From Pseudomonadota bacterium (GTDB lineage Bacteria; Desulfobacterota; SM23-61), in contig JAHJQK010000030.1 of assembly GCA_018819135.1 (NCBI GenBank), forward strand, positions 1 through 64,000: DNA of 64,000 nucleotides, read 5' to 3'. The notes below the pieces were generated by a model. The model saw only the letters and a program-made list of their open reading frames with translations, was not told the origin of the DNA and ran no database searches. Shown here piece by piece: positions 34,585 to 43,737 of this stretch; position 1 is the first letter of the stretch; each line of letters starts with the position of its first letter. The translations under genes were made by a program, and so were the position numbers.

Positions 34585-35630
34585 GAAATAATCTTCTTTG
34601 CTTCGGCCGCTTTTTCCCAAGAGGCGTCCGGAAGGTTTTCTCTCATCTTGTAAAAAGAAATAATGGAAGGAATCTTTTCCATATTCGCCTGGATCTGCCT
34701 GTTGATTTCAAGAGCCAAGGCGAGGGCGTTTTTGCCGTCTTCGCCGGTTACCTGGGGAGTGGTCCGCTGTAAGCACGATTGGGTAAAAGAGCACAGCTCC
34801 ATCTGCAGGGCATCTTCTGGTTTTACTTCAACCATCTCCAAAGAAATTTGGGGCTTTTGATCCCCCTGACGGCGGAGGCGGTTGTACAGGGCTACTTTCT
34901 TCGCGACGTAATCTACCGTTAAATAACTGTCCGGCTGAAAAAAACGGATGCGCCGCTGATCTTCGAGGGAAATCCGGCTGGCAGTGATATTGGCCACACA
35001 CCCGCTCGCAAACTGGATGCGGACACTGGCAATGTCCACCTTTTCCGTGAGTACGGGTACACCGACGGCGTGGATTTGGGCCACCGGCGCATGTACGAAG
35101 CTGGGGATGATGTCCAAGTCGTGAATCATCAAATCCAACACCACATCCACCTCTGTGCCCCGGTCGCGAAATGGGATTAGGCGGTGGGATTCGATAAAAA
35201 GAGGAGTTCGAACTCTTTCCCGGGCAGCGAGGATGGCTGGGTTGAATCTTTCTAAATGTCCCACCTGCAAAAGGCGCCCATATTTTTGGGCGGTGGCAAT
35301 TAGATCTTCGGCTTCCCCCAGGGTTGATGCTATTGGTTTTTCCAGCAATACATCGCTTCCGTTTTGTAAAAAGTCTTTAGCCACTCGGTAATGTTGGTCT
35401 GTAGGTACCACCACACTCACTGCGTCCACTGTCCCCAAAAGCTGGCGGTGATCGTCGAAGGTTTTGGCCTTTACTTCCTTGGCCCATTCTTTCGCTCTTT
35501 CCGGTTTTAGGTCAACTAGGCCAACGATTTCTACTTCAGGGATTCGGGCATATTTTTCCACATGAAATTTGCCCAGGTAGCCGATTCCCACGACTCCCAC
35601 CTTCAGTTTACGTCGAGAACACCGCGACAT
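34581..35630 (-). CDS. Gfo/Idh/MocA-family oxidoreductase
   Basis: 349 residues. N-terminal Rossmann domain KVGVVGIGYLGKFHVEKYARI and the EKPIAST motif are hallmark features; HLERFNPAI and the DLMIHDLDIIPSF block belong to the C-terminal domain, with His and Asp likely catalytic. In the middle of the lipid A operon, between lpxI and lpxB. A similar oxidoreductase (GnnA) modifies UDP-GlcNAc before LpxA in a few bacteria, but its partner aminotransferase GnnB is not visible here. Function undetermined; conserved placement suggests a role in lipid A or outer-membrane sugar metabolism. Confidence 0.85.
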   Translation of the reverse strand: MSRCSRRKLKVGVVGIGYLGKFHVEKYARIPEVEIVGLVDLKPERAKEWAKEVKAKTFDDHRQLLGTVDAVSVVVPTDQHYRVAKDFLQNGSDVLLEKPIASTLGEAEDLIATAQKYGRLLQVGHLERFNPAILAARERVRTPLFIESHRLIPFRDRGTEVDVVLDLMIHDLDIIPSFVHAPVAQIHAVGVPVLTEKVDIASVRIQFASGCVANITASRISLEDQRRIRFFQPDSYLTVDYVAKKVALYNRLRRQGDQKPQISLEMVEVKPEDALQMELCSFTQSCLQRTTPQVTGEDGKNALALALEINRQIQANMEKIPSIISFYKMRENLPDASWEKAAEAKKIIS

Positions 35631-35637
35631 TTTAGTT

Positions 35638-36441
35638 TTAAATTCCTATCAGGCAGAAATGATTCTTATTTGCTTCGCGAATGACTTTCTCGATATCGAT
35701 GACAATCGTTTTTTGGGCTTCCACGGCTAAAGCAGAGGCTCCGGCCTCTTTTAAGGTGCGCATGGTCGAAAGGCCAATTACCGGTAGATCCAGCCGGAGA
35801 TCTTGTCGGGGCTTGACGACTTTGATGGCCAAGACATCTCCCCTTCCTAATTTTCCTCCCCGGCGGATGGTTTTGTCCGTTCCCTCGATTGCTTCGACGG
35901 CCAGAACCATCTGGTCTTTCACCACGATGCTCTGGCCAAGATCAAGGTTCCCCACGCTTTTGGCAATCTTCCATCCAAACTCGATGTCCCGCTGCTCCCG
36001 TTCCGTTGGTTTCCTGTTTGTCCAGCAGCCCCTGGGAGCCATGCTATCCTGCAAAAAATCAACCGGACTTTCCACTCTTATCCCTTCGCTTTCGATCTCT
36101 TGGGCAATCGCTCGCAAGATAGCATCATCTTTCTTGTCCGCAAGCCGGGTTAATACCTTGATCGCCCTTTGATCGGGCTGAGCCCGGGAAAAAAAATGTG
36201 TTTTGGCTACCCCACCCGCGAAGATCGCGCTTTGGGCCCCTTCTTGCAAAAGGAGGTCAATAATTTTGCCCAAAGCGCCGATGGGAACCCAATGAAGGGC
36301 ATCGACATAGTATCGTAACCCTTTCTGGGTTTCGTCCAGATGTCCGATGGCCGCTACCCGGTGACCTGCCGCTCGTATACTCTTGGCCAGAATAATCGGG
36401 AGTCTCCCGTTTCCGGCAATAAGGCCGATGGTTGGCTTCAT
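35638..36441 (-). CDS. lpxI: UDP-2,3-diacylglucosamine pyrophosphatase LpxI
   Basis: 267 residues from the ATG at 36441, overlapping the lpxA stop as ATGA; the open frame upstream to 36729 is only a shadow of lpxA. GLIAGNGRLPIILAKSIRAAGH, the substrate-associated block FAGGVAKTHFFSRAQPD, SPVDFLQDSMAPRGCWT, VVKDQMVLAVEAIEGTDKTI and KVVKPRQDLRLDLPVIGLSTMR match the LpxI (DUF1009) family. It cleaves UDP-diacylglucosamine to lipid X; LpxI replaces LpxH in alphaproteobacteria and many deltaproteobacteria. Confidence 0.94.
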   Translation of the reverse strand: MKPTIGLIAGNGRLPIILAKSIRAAGHRVAAIGHLDETQKGLRYYVDALHWVPIGALGKIIDLLLQEGAQSAIFAGGVAKTHFFSRAQPDQRAIKVLTRLADKKDDAILRAIAQEIESEGIRVESPVDFLQDSMAPRGCWTNRKPTEREQRDIEFGWKIAKSVGNLDLGQSIVVKDQMVLAVEAIEGTDKTIRRGGKLGRGDVLAIKVVKPRQDLRLDLPVIGLSTMRTLKEAGASALAVEAQKTIVIDIEKVIREANKNHFCLIGI

Positions 36442-37211
36442 CGACAAACGCCCCGCTTCGAACTTTTTAGAAAATTCAACAAATGCGTGATTTCCGGCAG
36501 GTGGGGAACTTCGGCTTCCACTTTTTCTATGGCCTTGTTCAAAGTTAAATGCGAACGGAAAAGAATTCGGTACGCCTGTTTTAAAGCAACCAGAGTTTCT
36601 CCGGGAAAACGATGCCTTTTCAAGCCCACGCTGTTCAACCCGAAAAGTTTGGCTCGGTTTCCCGCCGCACACATGTAGGGAGGAATGTCTTTGGGGACGC
36701 CGGAAGCGCCTCCAATAATTGCATAGCAACCCACCCGCACGAACTGATGGATGGCCACGAGTCCCCCGACAATGGCAAAGTCCTCTATGGCGATATGGCC
36801 AGCCAGGGTGGAGGCATTGGCCATGATGACCTGATTGCCCACCTTGCAGTCATGGGCGATATGCGAATAGGCCATAATAAAATTTCCATGGCCCAGGGAG
36901 GTGATTCCCCCTCCTTCAACCGTAGCCCGATGGATCGTTACAAATTCTCGAATAATGTTTTCATTCCCCAGGATCACTCGAGTGGGTTCTCCTCGATAGC
37001 GCATGTGTTGGGGTGCCGTGCCAATGGAAACGAAGGGGAATACGTGACACCGTTCACCCACTTCAGTCCATCCTTCCAAAATAACATGGGAATCAATCAC
37101 AGTGTCCTTGCCAATGCGAACGTTTTCACCAATTAGGCTATAGGCCCCAATTTTCACCCCGGGAGCAATGATTGCCCTGGGATGAACGACCGCTGTGGGA
37201 TGAATATCCAA
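36438..37211 (-). CDS. lpxA: acyl-ACP:UDP-N-acetylglucosamine O-acyltransferase LpxA
   Basis: 257 residues, left-handed beta-helix of hexapeptide repeats from HPTAVVHPRAIIAPGVKIG onward. Catalytic histidine lies in FIMAYSHIAHDCKVGNQV. FVTIHRATVEGGGITSLG and HQFVRVGCYAIIGGASGVPKDIPP are LpxA-specific. C-terminal helical part includes KRHRFPGETLVALKQAYR. It carries out the first step of lipid A synthesis. The 122-bp gap upstream toward lpxD (37212-37333), where fabZ is often found, contains only a GACGCAG repeat. Confidence 0.96.
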   Translation of the reverse strand: MDIHPTAVVHPRAIIAPGVKIGAYSLIGENVRIGKDTVIDSHVILEGWTEVGERCHVFPFVSIGTAPQHMRYRGEPTRVILGNENIIREFVTIHRATVEGGGITSLGHGNFIMAYSHIAHDCKVGNQVIMANASTLAGHIAIEDFAIVGGLVAIHQFVRVGCYAIIGGASGVPKDIPPYMCAAGNRAKLFGLNSVGLKRHRFPGETLVALKQAYRILFRSHLTLNKAIEKVEAEVPHLPEITHLLNFLKSSKRGVCR

Positions 37212-37227
37212 GATTTACTCCTTCAAG

Positions 37228-37275
37228 CAATTAGGACGCAGATTTTGTTGATCATCGCAGAAAAAGATTTTCGAA
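37228..37275. repeat. GACGCAGATT-family dispersed repeat, degenerate
   Basis: AGGACGCAGATTTTGTTGAT followed by CATCGCAGAAAAAGATTTTC in the lpxA-lpxD gap. The two terminal halves resemble module A, with the middle diverged. Confidence 0.6.
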
Positions 37276-37333
37276 AAAACCTTGGGTATCGGTTTTAATC
37301 GGCGTCCAAAAATATTTTTTTCTTTGTCTCTTT

Positions 37334-38395
37334 TTATTCTTGGTAAATTTTTTCTTCGAGCGTCTTGATCTTTTTTTCCAGAGCCGCTAAAGCTCTCTTC
37401 ATTTCCGGCAGTTTTTGAAAAACAACCTGTGCCTTTAGCCATTCCCGATGGGAAAAAGCCGGGGTTCCAGATATCACTTGGTTCGGCGCCACGTCTTGGG
37501 CAACCCCCGATTGCGCTCCGACCATCACCCCGTCTCCGATCGTAATATGTCCGGCTACCCCAGCCTGTCCCCCCAAAGCCACACGGTTGCCGACTGCAGT
37601 GCTGCCTGCGATGCCCACCTGGGCAACAAGAACCGTATCTTCGCCCACGGTCACATTATGCCCAATTTGCACAAGATTATCGGTTTTTACTCCCCTTTTA
37701 ACCCAGGTCTTACCCATGGCGGCGCGATCGACTGCGCAGTTGGCTCCGATTTCTACATCATCATCTATCTGCACGATGCCCACCTGAGGAATTTTTACAT
37801 AACGGAATCCATCCCGGGCAAAACCAAACCCGTCGCTGCCAATGATGGTTCCAGGATGGATGATCACCCGCTTGCCGATGATACAGCGATCCATCACCAC
37901 TACATTGGGGTAGAGGATCGTTCCTTCCCCGACCTGGACCGATTCTCCGAGATAAACCCCGGGATAGAGAACGACCCGATCACCAATCTGGCTTCCATCG
38001 CCAATGTAGACCCAAGGATAAATGGAAACATCCTGCCCGATTTTTACCCCCTGGCCGATGTAGGAACGAGGATCGATCCCCTTGGGGATTGGGGTTTGAT
38101 AAAAGAAAAAAGCTTGAATCTTGGCATAGGCCAGATAAGGATTCGCGGTGCGGATGATCGGTTTGGGGAAAGCAGGGAGAGACGAAGGAACAATCACTGC
38201 CGAAGCTCTTGTTTTTTCCAAACGGGTAACGGATTTAAGCTCGGCCAGGAAGCTAATTTCCCCTTCCCTGGCCTCTTCGAGGTTGGCCAGGCCCGTGATC
38301 ACCAGCGAGCCGTCGCCCTCAACCTTTCCTCCCACTAATGTTGACAGTTCTTCCAGCGTAACTTTCTTCATGTTTTCTCTTTTACTGCCGCTCAT
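37334..38395 (-). CDS. lpxD: UDP-3-O-acylglucosamine N-acyltransferase LpxD
   Basis: 353 residues starting at an ATG that overlaps the skp stop (ATGA); an internal ATG at 38371 (MKKVTLEEL) is closer to the usual family start. An N-terminal uridine-binding domain ([30 protein letters not shown]) is followed by hexapeptide repeats. The catalytic His sits in [40 protein letters not shown] is highly conserved in LpxD. Adds the N-linked acyl chain in lipid A assembly. Ends in a coiled-coil-like helix ([18 protein letters not shown]). Confidence 0.96.
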   Translation of the reverse strand: MSGSKRENMKKVTLEELSTLVGGKVEGDGSLVITGLANLEEAREGEISFLAELKSVTRLEKTRASAVIVPSSLPAFPKPIIRTANPYLAYAKIQAFFFYQTPIPKGIDPRSYIGQGVKIGQDVSIYPWVYIGDGSQIGDRVVLYPGVYLGESVQVGEGTILYPNVVVMDRCIIGKRVIIHPGTIIGSDGFGFARDGFRYVKIPQVGIVQIDDDVEIGANCAVDRAAMGKTWVKRGVKTDNLVQIGHNVTVGEDTVLVAQVGIAGSTAVGNRVALGGQAGVAGHITIGDGVMVGAQSGVAQDVAPNQVISGTPAFSHREWLKAQVVFQKLPEMKRALAALEKKIKTLEEKIYQE

Positions 38396-38916
38396 TTTTG
38401 TTTCTGGTTAATCCGCTTAATGACTTCTTCGGTCAAATCCAGGGCATTGGAAATGTAGAGAATGGTCGGTTGGTTCTTTTCCAGGATGATGGTATATTTC
38501 CCTTCTTCCCCCATTTTCTTGATAATCACCTCCAAGTTTTTCAGGATACGATCCGTAAATTCCCGGTCTTTCCTGCGCAGGTCTTCCTCGTAATCCCGCT
38601 GCAAACGTTGCAGGTCGCGCAATTTCGCCTGGTATTCGCGTTCCCTTTCCCGGCGCACATTTTCACTCAGGACGGATCCACGTTTCTCCAAGTCTTCTTT
38701 GATTTTCTCCATCTCTTTTTGCCCTCCGGCAAAGGTTTTCTGCATCTTTTCCACTTCCATAGTCATTTGCCGTTTTGCTTCTTTGCCGGCTTCGCAATAA
38801 TTCAAGGCCTTCTGCATATCAACATAGGCAATTTTCAATGGCTCCGCCGCAAAAGTGAGCGAAGCAAAAACCAGCAGCAGCCCCCATAATAAAAATAAAA
38901 TCCCAACCTTCTTCAT
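38392..38916 (-). CDS. skp: OmpH/Skp-family periplasmic chaperone
   Basis: About 174 residues from the ATG at 38916, preceded by an AAGGAGAGAAG ribosome site. N-terminal signal peptide: KK, then [21 protein letters not shown]. The mature part is [23 protein letters not shown], followed by a long coiled coil rich in Lys/Glu/Arg and a C-terminal [25 protein letters not shown], the typical OmpH arrangement (jellyfish-like trimer). Chaperones outer-membrane proteins toward BamA, whose gene is next upstream. Confidence 0.92.
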   Translation of the reverse strand: MKKVGILFLLWGLLLVFASLTFAAEPLKIAYVDMQKALNYCEAGKEAKRQMTMEVEKMQKTFAGGQKEMEKIKEDLEKRGSVLSENVRREREREYQAKLRDLQRLQRDYEEDLRRKDREFTDRILKNLEVIIKKMGEEGKYTIILEKNQPTILYISNALDLTEEVIKRINQKQK

Positions 38917-39006
38917 TCTTCTCTCCTTAAAAAAAATTTTCCACAAACTTGAAAAAGAAAAATGGGAATGAGAATACTCCATTCCCTTAGTCTTTTAAAC
39001 CTTGGC

Positions 39007-41673
39007 TTAAAAAAACGTGCCGATGGCAAAATCCCACCCATGGCGCTGTTCACCTTCCCTGGCATTTAGGTTGTATCCCCATTCTAACCTCAGGGGGCCC
39101 ACTGGAGATATCCAGCGGATTCCTGCCCCGGCACTGGTCCTTAATTTGTCCAGCCTGTAAGGTTCCCCGATGTCGAAAGCATTCCCCGCATCAAAGAAGA
39201 TAAGCCCTTTCAATTTAATCGAAGTTATCAAAGGAAAGAGCGCCTCAAAGTTGAAAAGCAATTCTTTGTCGCCCCCGATAACTTCTCCGTTGGGATCTTT
39301 GGGGCCGATCGTGTACGCTTTGAACCCACGAATGGTATGAATTCCTCCCAAGCGATAGCGCTCATACAAGGGAATCGTATGCCCTTCATTGCCCTGGATG
39401 TATCCAATTCGGCCCCGCCCCACGAAGGTTATCTTCCCAAAGGGGGTGAAGAACCAAGCGGAATTGGCGGAGTATCTGGTGAAGTAATTACTTCCCCCTA
39501 AAGGGCCTCCGGCATATTCCATGGAGATCGAGTTGTCCGAGCCTTTGCTGGGATCGAGATACTGATCGCGAGCATCCCGGCGTAAAGAAAGGGTAATGCT
39601 GCTGGTGGTGGATATTCCTACCTGTTCCCGGATAAGAAACGAAGAAGTCTCTTGCACATCGCTGATATCAACTTCTTCATACTTGTAGGAAGTATATCCT
39701 CGCACTTGTTCAAAGAGTGGAAACCCCAAACGGGCTCCTCCACCTGTTTTTTTGACCGTGTAATCGTCATATTCCCGCAGGGTGCGGTAAAGGTCAGTTC
39801 CTGCCGAGATGCGGGTGTCGAAAAGCCAGGGTTCGGTAAACGACAGGTTGTAATACTGGGCGAGGGAACCTAATTGGGCCGAAAATGACAATCTTTGCCC
39901 GCGGCCAAAAAGGTTTCTCTGGGAAATTTGAATCATGGCCATGAGTTGGTCTATGGAGCTATACCCACCTCCCACGCTGAACATTCCTGTGGGTCCTTCT
40001 TCTACCTGTATGTTGAAGTCCAGTTTATCGTCGGCGCTTCCTTTCTTGGTACTTATGTTCACTGCTTTGAAATATCCTAAAAGATCCAGGTTTTCCCGAC
40101 TCTTCTTCAAGGCGCTTAGGCTGAACATTTCTCCTTCCGCTGCCCGGAGTTCCCGGCGAATAACTTTATCGCGGGTTTTGGTGTTCCCCGTGATGTTGAT
40201 TCGCTCGAAATAAACTTTACTTCCCGGCTGGATTTGGAAAGTCAAGTCCACCCAGTCATTTTCTTGATTGATTACGGTATGGGGACTGATATCTACAAAG
40301 GCATACCCCTTATCGGCGTAATGATCGGTAAGCTGAGAAACGCTCTCCCCTACTTTATTGCGGTTGAGAATCTCACCTATATGGATATTCACTGACTTGA
40401 ACAAATCTTCCTTGGAATCGATCAAATCCCCTTGGATATCCACCTTACCCACTTTGAACTGGCGACCCTCTTCGATGGGAATCACAATATAGATATTTTG
40501 CTGGTCTTGAGTCACCTGGGGTTTGCCCACCTTGACCTGATAGAACCCCTTTTGAAGATAAAACCCCAATATGGCGTCCAGATCCCTCTCTAAAGTTTCT
40601 TCTTTATACGTCCCCGACTTGGTCAGCCAAGAAAAAAAGCCCTTCTCTTTGGTATCCGGCAGGAGCTTTTTCAATTTTCCGTCCGTAAAATGGAGATTAC
40701 CGGAAAAGCGGATGGTCTTAATGCGGATCTTTTCATTTTCCTGAATTTTAAAATGGACGATCACTTCGCTTTTTTGGGGAGTCTCCAATTCATATTGTAC
40801 TTGCGCGGCGTAATAAGCTTCATCGCGATATTTGCGCAAAATCTTATTGACGTTTTCTTTCACCGCGTTCAGGTTGAGGACGGTCCGTGGTTTAAGATCA
40901 ATGACTTCTTGGAGTTCGCTGGTCTTGAGGGCTTTGTTGCCGCTAAATTGAATTTCCTTAATGACCGGCTTCTCCTCTACAACGAAAACAATGGCTTGGC
41001 CCCGATCCCAATCGCGTTTTTCCGCCCGGACGTCTCGGAAGTATCCCATTTGGTAAATAGATTTCAAATCTTCGCGCAAGGTTTGCGAAGAGAAAAAATC
41101 TCCGTCTTTACTTTTCATCTGGGCCCGGATGGCACTTTCCTCTATGGCATTATTGCCTTCGATAAAAACCTTGAAAATGATTTCTTTCTTCAATACTTTG
41201 ATATTTATTTCTCGGCTCAACCTGCCGGCAATTGCCTCCAGGCTTTCTTCTGCTCTTCCCGCTGTAAACACCGAAGCTATTATCTTTTTTTGGCGAGTGT
41301 CCAGAATACGAGCATCCAGGCTCACGGATCCATTTACCCGGCTGATCGATCCGACAACGATGTAATCGGCGTCGATTTTAGCCCCGATTTCCCGGGCCAC
41401 CTGTTCATCAGCCTCTAACCGTCCAATCCTGGCCAAAGCTTCTTGAATTTTCTTTTCCTCGACCAGAATGATTCGCTCTTCCTTGGCCAGTTCTTTGGAG
41501 AGGACCTGAACCACTTGTTGCGACCAAACTTCGACTTTTTCCCGTTCGGCGGCATAAATTCGGAAGGGAAGGATGCCTATCTTTACCAATTCTTGCCCCC
41601 GGGCATGGCCTACCGGCAAAGCGGTATACATCAGAAGACAAAAAATTACGCCGGACAGAATTCGCTTGCCCAT
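39007..41673 (-). CDS. bamA: outer-membrane assembly factor BamA with N-terminal TolB/CsgG-like domain
   Basis: 888 residues, longer than the usual 760-810. Signal peptide (1-26) is followed by a 130-residue domain (about 28-160) with VKIGILPFRIYA, EERIILVEEKKIQEAL, ADYIVVGSISRVNGSV and ARILDTRQKK, the pattern of TolB-N/CsgG-like lipoprotein domains. Five POTRA repeats come next (about 165-575), each with a short hGN strand: VFIEGNNA, IQFSGNKAL, IRFSGNLHF, VDIQGDLI and INITGNTKT. The rest is the 16-strand barrel with TIRGF in the loop-6 motif and terminal Phe (IGTFF). It sits between lolD and skp. Confidence 0.95.
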   Translation of the reverse strand: MGKRILSGVIFCLLMYTALPVGHARGQELVKIGILPFRIYAAEREKVEVWSQQVVQVLSKELAKEERIILVEEKKIQEALARIGRLEADEQVAREIGAKIDADYIVVGSISRVNGSVSLDARILDTRQKKIIASVFTAGRAEESLEAIAGRLSREINIKVLKKEIIFKVFIEGNNAIEESAIRAQMKSKDGDFFSSQTLREDLKSIYQMGYFRDVRAEKRDWDRGQAIVFVVEEKPVIKEIQFSGNKALKTSELQEVIDLKPRTVLNLNAVKENVNKILRKYRDEAYYAAQVQYELETPQKSEVIVHFKIQENEKIRIKTIRFSGNLHFTDGKLKKLLPDTKEKGFFSWLTKSGTYKEETLERDLDAILGFYLQKGFYQVKVGKPQVTQDQQNIYIVIPIEEGRQFKVGKVDIQGDLIDSKEDLFKSVNIHIGEILNRNKVGESVSQLTDHYADKGYAFVDISPHTVINQENDWVDLTFQIQPGSKVYFERINITGNTKTRDKVIRRELRAAEGEMFSLSALKKSRENLDLLGYFKAVNISTKKGSADDKLDFNIQVEEGPTGMFSVGGGYSSIDQLMAMIQISQRNLFGRGQRLSFSAQLGSLAQYYNLSFTEPWLFDTRISAGTDLYRTLREYDDYTVKKTGGGARLGFPLFEQVRGYTSYKYEEVDISDVQETSSFLIREQVGISTTSSITLSLRRDARDQYLDPSKGSDNSISMEYAGGPLGGSNYFTRYSANSAWFFTPFGKITFVGRGRIGYIQGNEGHTIPLYERYRLGGIHTIRGFKAYTIGPKDPNGEVIGGDKELLFNFEALFPLITSIKLKGLIFFDAGNAFDIGEPYRLDKLRTSAGAGIRWISPVGPLRLEWGYNLNAREGEQRHGWDFAIGTFF

Positions 41674-41788
41674 TGATATCCGTTTTCCCCCTCAGCCCTC
41701 GGGCCAAGTTCTCCATTTTTCTTGCATCGCTCGCCGGGAGATCCATGGCCTCCCCCTTCCGCCGGCGGCCAATTCCTCCCAAGAGGGA

Positions 41789-42499
41789 TCAGCTGTTCTC
41801 ATGCAACTTCCCATCTACCAGGAGGATCCGGCGGTTCATCCTAACGGCCAGTGCGGGGTTATGAGTAACAACGATGATCGTAATTTCTTGTTCGCGGTTG
41901 ATACGCACCAAAAGGTTATGCACTTCTTCCCCCGTCTTGGAATCCAGATTTCCAGTTGGTTCATCGGCCAAAATTACTCGTGGGTTCATCATCAAGGCTC
42001 TCGCTACAGCAACCCGTTGTTGTTCTCCTCCGGAGAGCTCTCCGGGTTTGTGCAGCAAGCGATCCTCTAACCCCAACTGGACTAATATTCTTTCGCCGCT
42101 TTGGACCGCATCTTTGTAGGCCATTCCTTGAATCAATCCGGGCATTATCGTGTTTTCCAGAGCGGTAAATTCCGGAAGCAGGTGATGAAACTGGAAGACA
42201 AATCCGATGCAGCGGTTGCGCATTTCGGCTAAATTCGTTTCACTCTGATCCAAAAGGTCCAGATCTTGAAAATAGACTTTTCCTTCTGTGGGGCGATCCA
42301 AGGCCCCCAGAATATGTAACAGAGTACTCTTGCCCGCGCCGGAAGCCCCCTCGATCGCCAACATTTCCCCGGCGGTAATGGTGAGGTCAATCCCTTTTAG
42401 GACTTCGATAATTTTGCCGCTATCCCCAAAGATAAAAGATTTTTTCAGTCCTTGGACTTGGAAAAGCGGCTGACTGCTTACCTTGGGGAACAGAATCAG
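41789..42499 (-). CDS. lolD: lipoprotein-releasing ABC transporter ATPase LolD, probable CTG start
   Basis: ATP-binding subunit of the LolCDE-type complex that pulls lipoproteins out of the inner membrane. Walker [17 protein letters not shown]-loop [15 protein letters not shown], signature [15 protein letters not shown], Walker [13 protein letters not shown] and the H-loop THNPALA. The first in-frame ATG (42364) would lose the first beta strands. Upstream codons continue as [15 protein letters not shown] and [17 protein letters not shown], good LolD sequence. No ATG, GTG or TTG start lies between; a CTG at 42499 overlaps the previous stop as CTGA and follows AAAGGAGG at a 7-nt spacing, so CTG is proposed. 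That gives 236 residues. Confidence 0.88.
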   Translation of the reverse strand: MILFPKVSSQPLFQVQGLKKSFIFGDSGKIIEVLKGIDLTITAGEMLAIEGASGAGKSTLLHILGALDRPTEGKVYFQDLDLLDQSETNLAEMRNRCIGFVFQFHHLLPEFTALENTIMPGLIQGMAYKDAVQSGERILVQLGLEDRLLHKPGELSGGEQQRVAVARALMMNPRVILADEPTGNLDSKTGEEVHNLLVRINREQEITIIVVTHNPALAVRMNRRILLVDGKLHENS

Positions 42500-43701
42500 A
42501 CCAGACCCTCCTTTGCCGGGCTGTCCCGGAAAACCCCCAATGCTTTCATTTTACTTTCCAGGCGAAGGAGAAGGGTATTCTCAAGAACTTGCTTGACTTC
42601 GGGGTGGCCTTCGATGATTTGATCGAAATCACCTTTCGCCAAGCGCAGCAACTCGGCCTTTTGCAATACTTTTACCGAGGCTGTACGCGGCCGCCCTGTT
42701 AGCAAAGAAATCTCGCCGAAAAAATCTCCTTCTTGTAATTGGGCCAGCGTCAAGGGAGCCCCCTGGACATCCACCGTGCCAACTTCCACCTGCCCTGTTT
42801 TTATAATATATAAGGAATCACCCGGAGCCCCTTCCTCCAGGACTGTTGCTCCTACGGGAAAGGTTTCCATGGTAAGCTTGCCCAAGATTTGTTTGCGCTC
42901 CTGGGGAGGAAAGGAACGAAATAAAGCAGAAGTAGCCAGAAGAGAATCCAAAACCCGTTCTTGGTAAAATTTAAACAACACTTCGGATACACTGGGAAAT
43001 TCATAAATTATTTCTTCTAAGTCCTGCTTGGTGATTTCTAAGACTTCGGTATCTACCACGGCCTCCACGGTAGCCGTTCGCCGGGAGTTGGAGAAAAACC
43101 CAAACTCTCCAAAAAAGTCCCCTTCTTTCAGTTCGGTAATAAAAATCTTCTCTTTGCTGGCATTGACCCGAAATACCCCTACTTTTCCGTGGCTGACGAT
43201 GAAAATCGAATCTCCGGAATCCCCTTCCTGACAAACCGCCGCGCCGCGCATATATCGTTTAGCCTGAATTTTTCCTATCACCCTGCTTAATTCTTCCTTC
43301 TTCAGGTCTGAAAAGAGTGGGACGATTGGCATCTGCTTTATCGGGGCCTCCTGGGGGGGTTCTCCTGCGGCTTCCCGTTCCATACCTACCTCTGCGGCCA
43401 TTTCCCTTTTAGCGTAGAGTTCAGCTAACTGGTCGTGGATTGTGGATTGGGAAGGATCCAAGCGCAGGATGACTTTATTCACGGCGATCGCCTGGACCAG
43501 AAATCCATTCTGGGAATATTTTTCGGAAGCATTCCGGTAAGCCCCCAGGGCTTCGGTCCGTTTCCCCATTTTTTCCAATAGGTCACCGATTTTGACCAGC
43601 AGATAAAAATTCTTCGGCTCTTGAGTTACTTTTTTCTGTAAATCTTTCAATTCTTTTTCATACTTCCCCCCGGAAAACAAGCCATCTAAAAATCCAGCCA
43701 T
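42496..43701 (-). CDS. protein with two cyclic-nucleotide-binding domains and TPR-like N-terminus
   Basis: 401 residues, soluble. Residues about 15-110 form helical repeats (KNFYLLVKIGDLLEKMGKRTEAL, QAIAVNKVILRLDPSQ). Two CNB (CAP_ED) domains follow: GDSIFIVSHGKVGVF and GDFFGEFGFFSNSRRTATVEA (about 130-245), then GDSLYIIKTGQVEVG and GDFFGEISLLTGRPRTASVKV (about 255-375). The GEF/I...(S/T)RT(A) phosphate-binding cassettes look complete enough to bind cAMP or cGMP. No output domain (HTH or kinase) is attached. It lies between lolC and lolD in one operon, an unusual partner; overlaps the lolD CTG. Confidence 0.8.
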   Translation of the reverse strand: MAGFLDGLFSGGKYEKELKDLQKKVTQEPKNFYLLVKIGDLLEKMGKRTEALGAYRNASEKYSQNGFLVQAIAVNKVILRLDPSQSTIHDQLAELYAKREMAAEVGMEREAAGEPPQEAPIKQMPIVPLFSDLKKEELSRVIGKIQAKRYMRGAAVCQEGDSGDSIFIVSHGKVGVFRVNASKEKIFITELKEGDFFGEFGFFSNSRRTATVEAVVDTEVLEITKQDLEEIIYEFPSVSEVLFKFYQERVLDSLLATSALFRSFPPQERKQILGKLTMETFPVGATVLEEGAPGDSLYIIKTGQVEVGTVDVQGAPLTLAQLQEGDFFGEISLLTGRPRTASVKVLQKAELLRLAKGDFDQIIEGHPEVKQVLENTLLLRLESKMKALGVFRDSPAKEGLV

Positions 43702-43737
43702 TGCGTCCTCCTTTATCGGGAAAAGCTTGTTATTTTT

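Noticed and set aside
36442-36729. N-terminal extension of the lpxI frame
   Set aside because: Lies inside lpxA in another frame; LpxI family proteins start at MKPTIGLIAGNG.
37448-38338. 296-codon plus-strand frame opposite lpxD
   Set aside because: Antisense frame created by the regular hexapeptide repeat of LpxD.
40690-41418. 242-codon plus-strand frame opposite bamA
   Set aside because: Antisense shadow of the POTRA/N-terminal region; no motifs.
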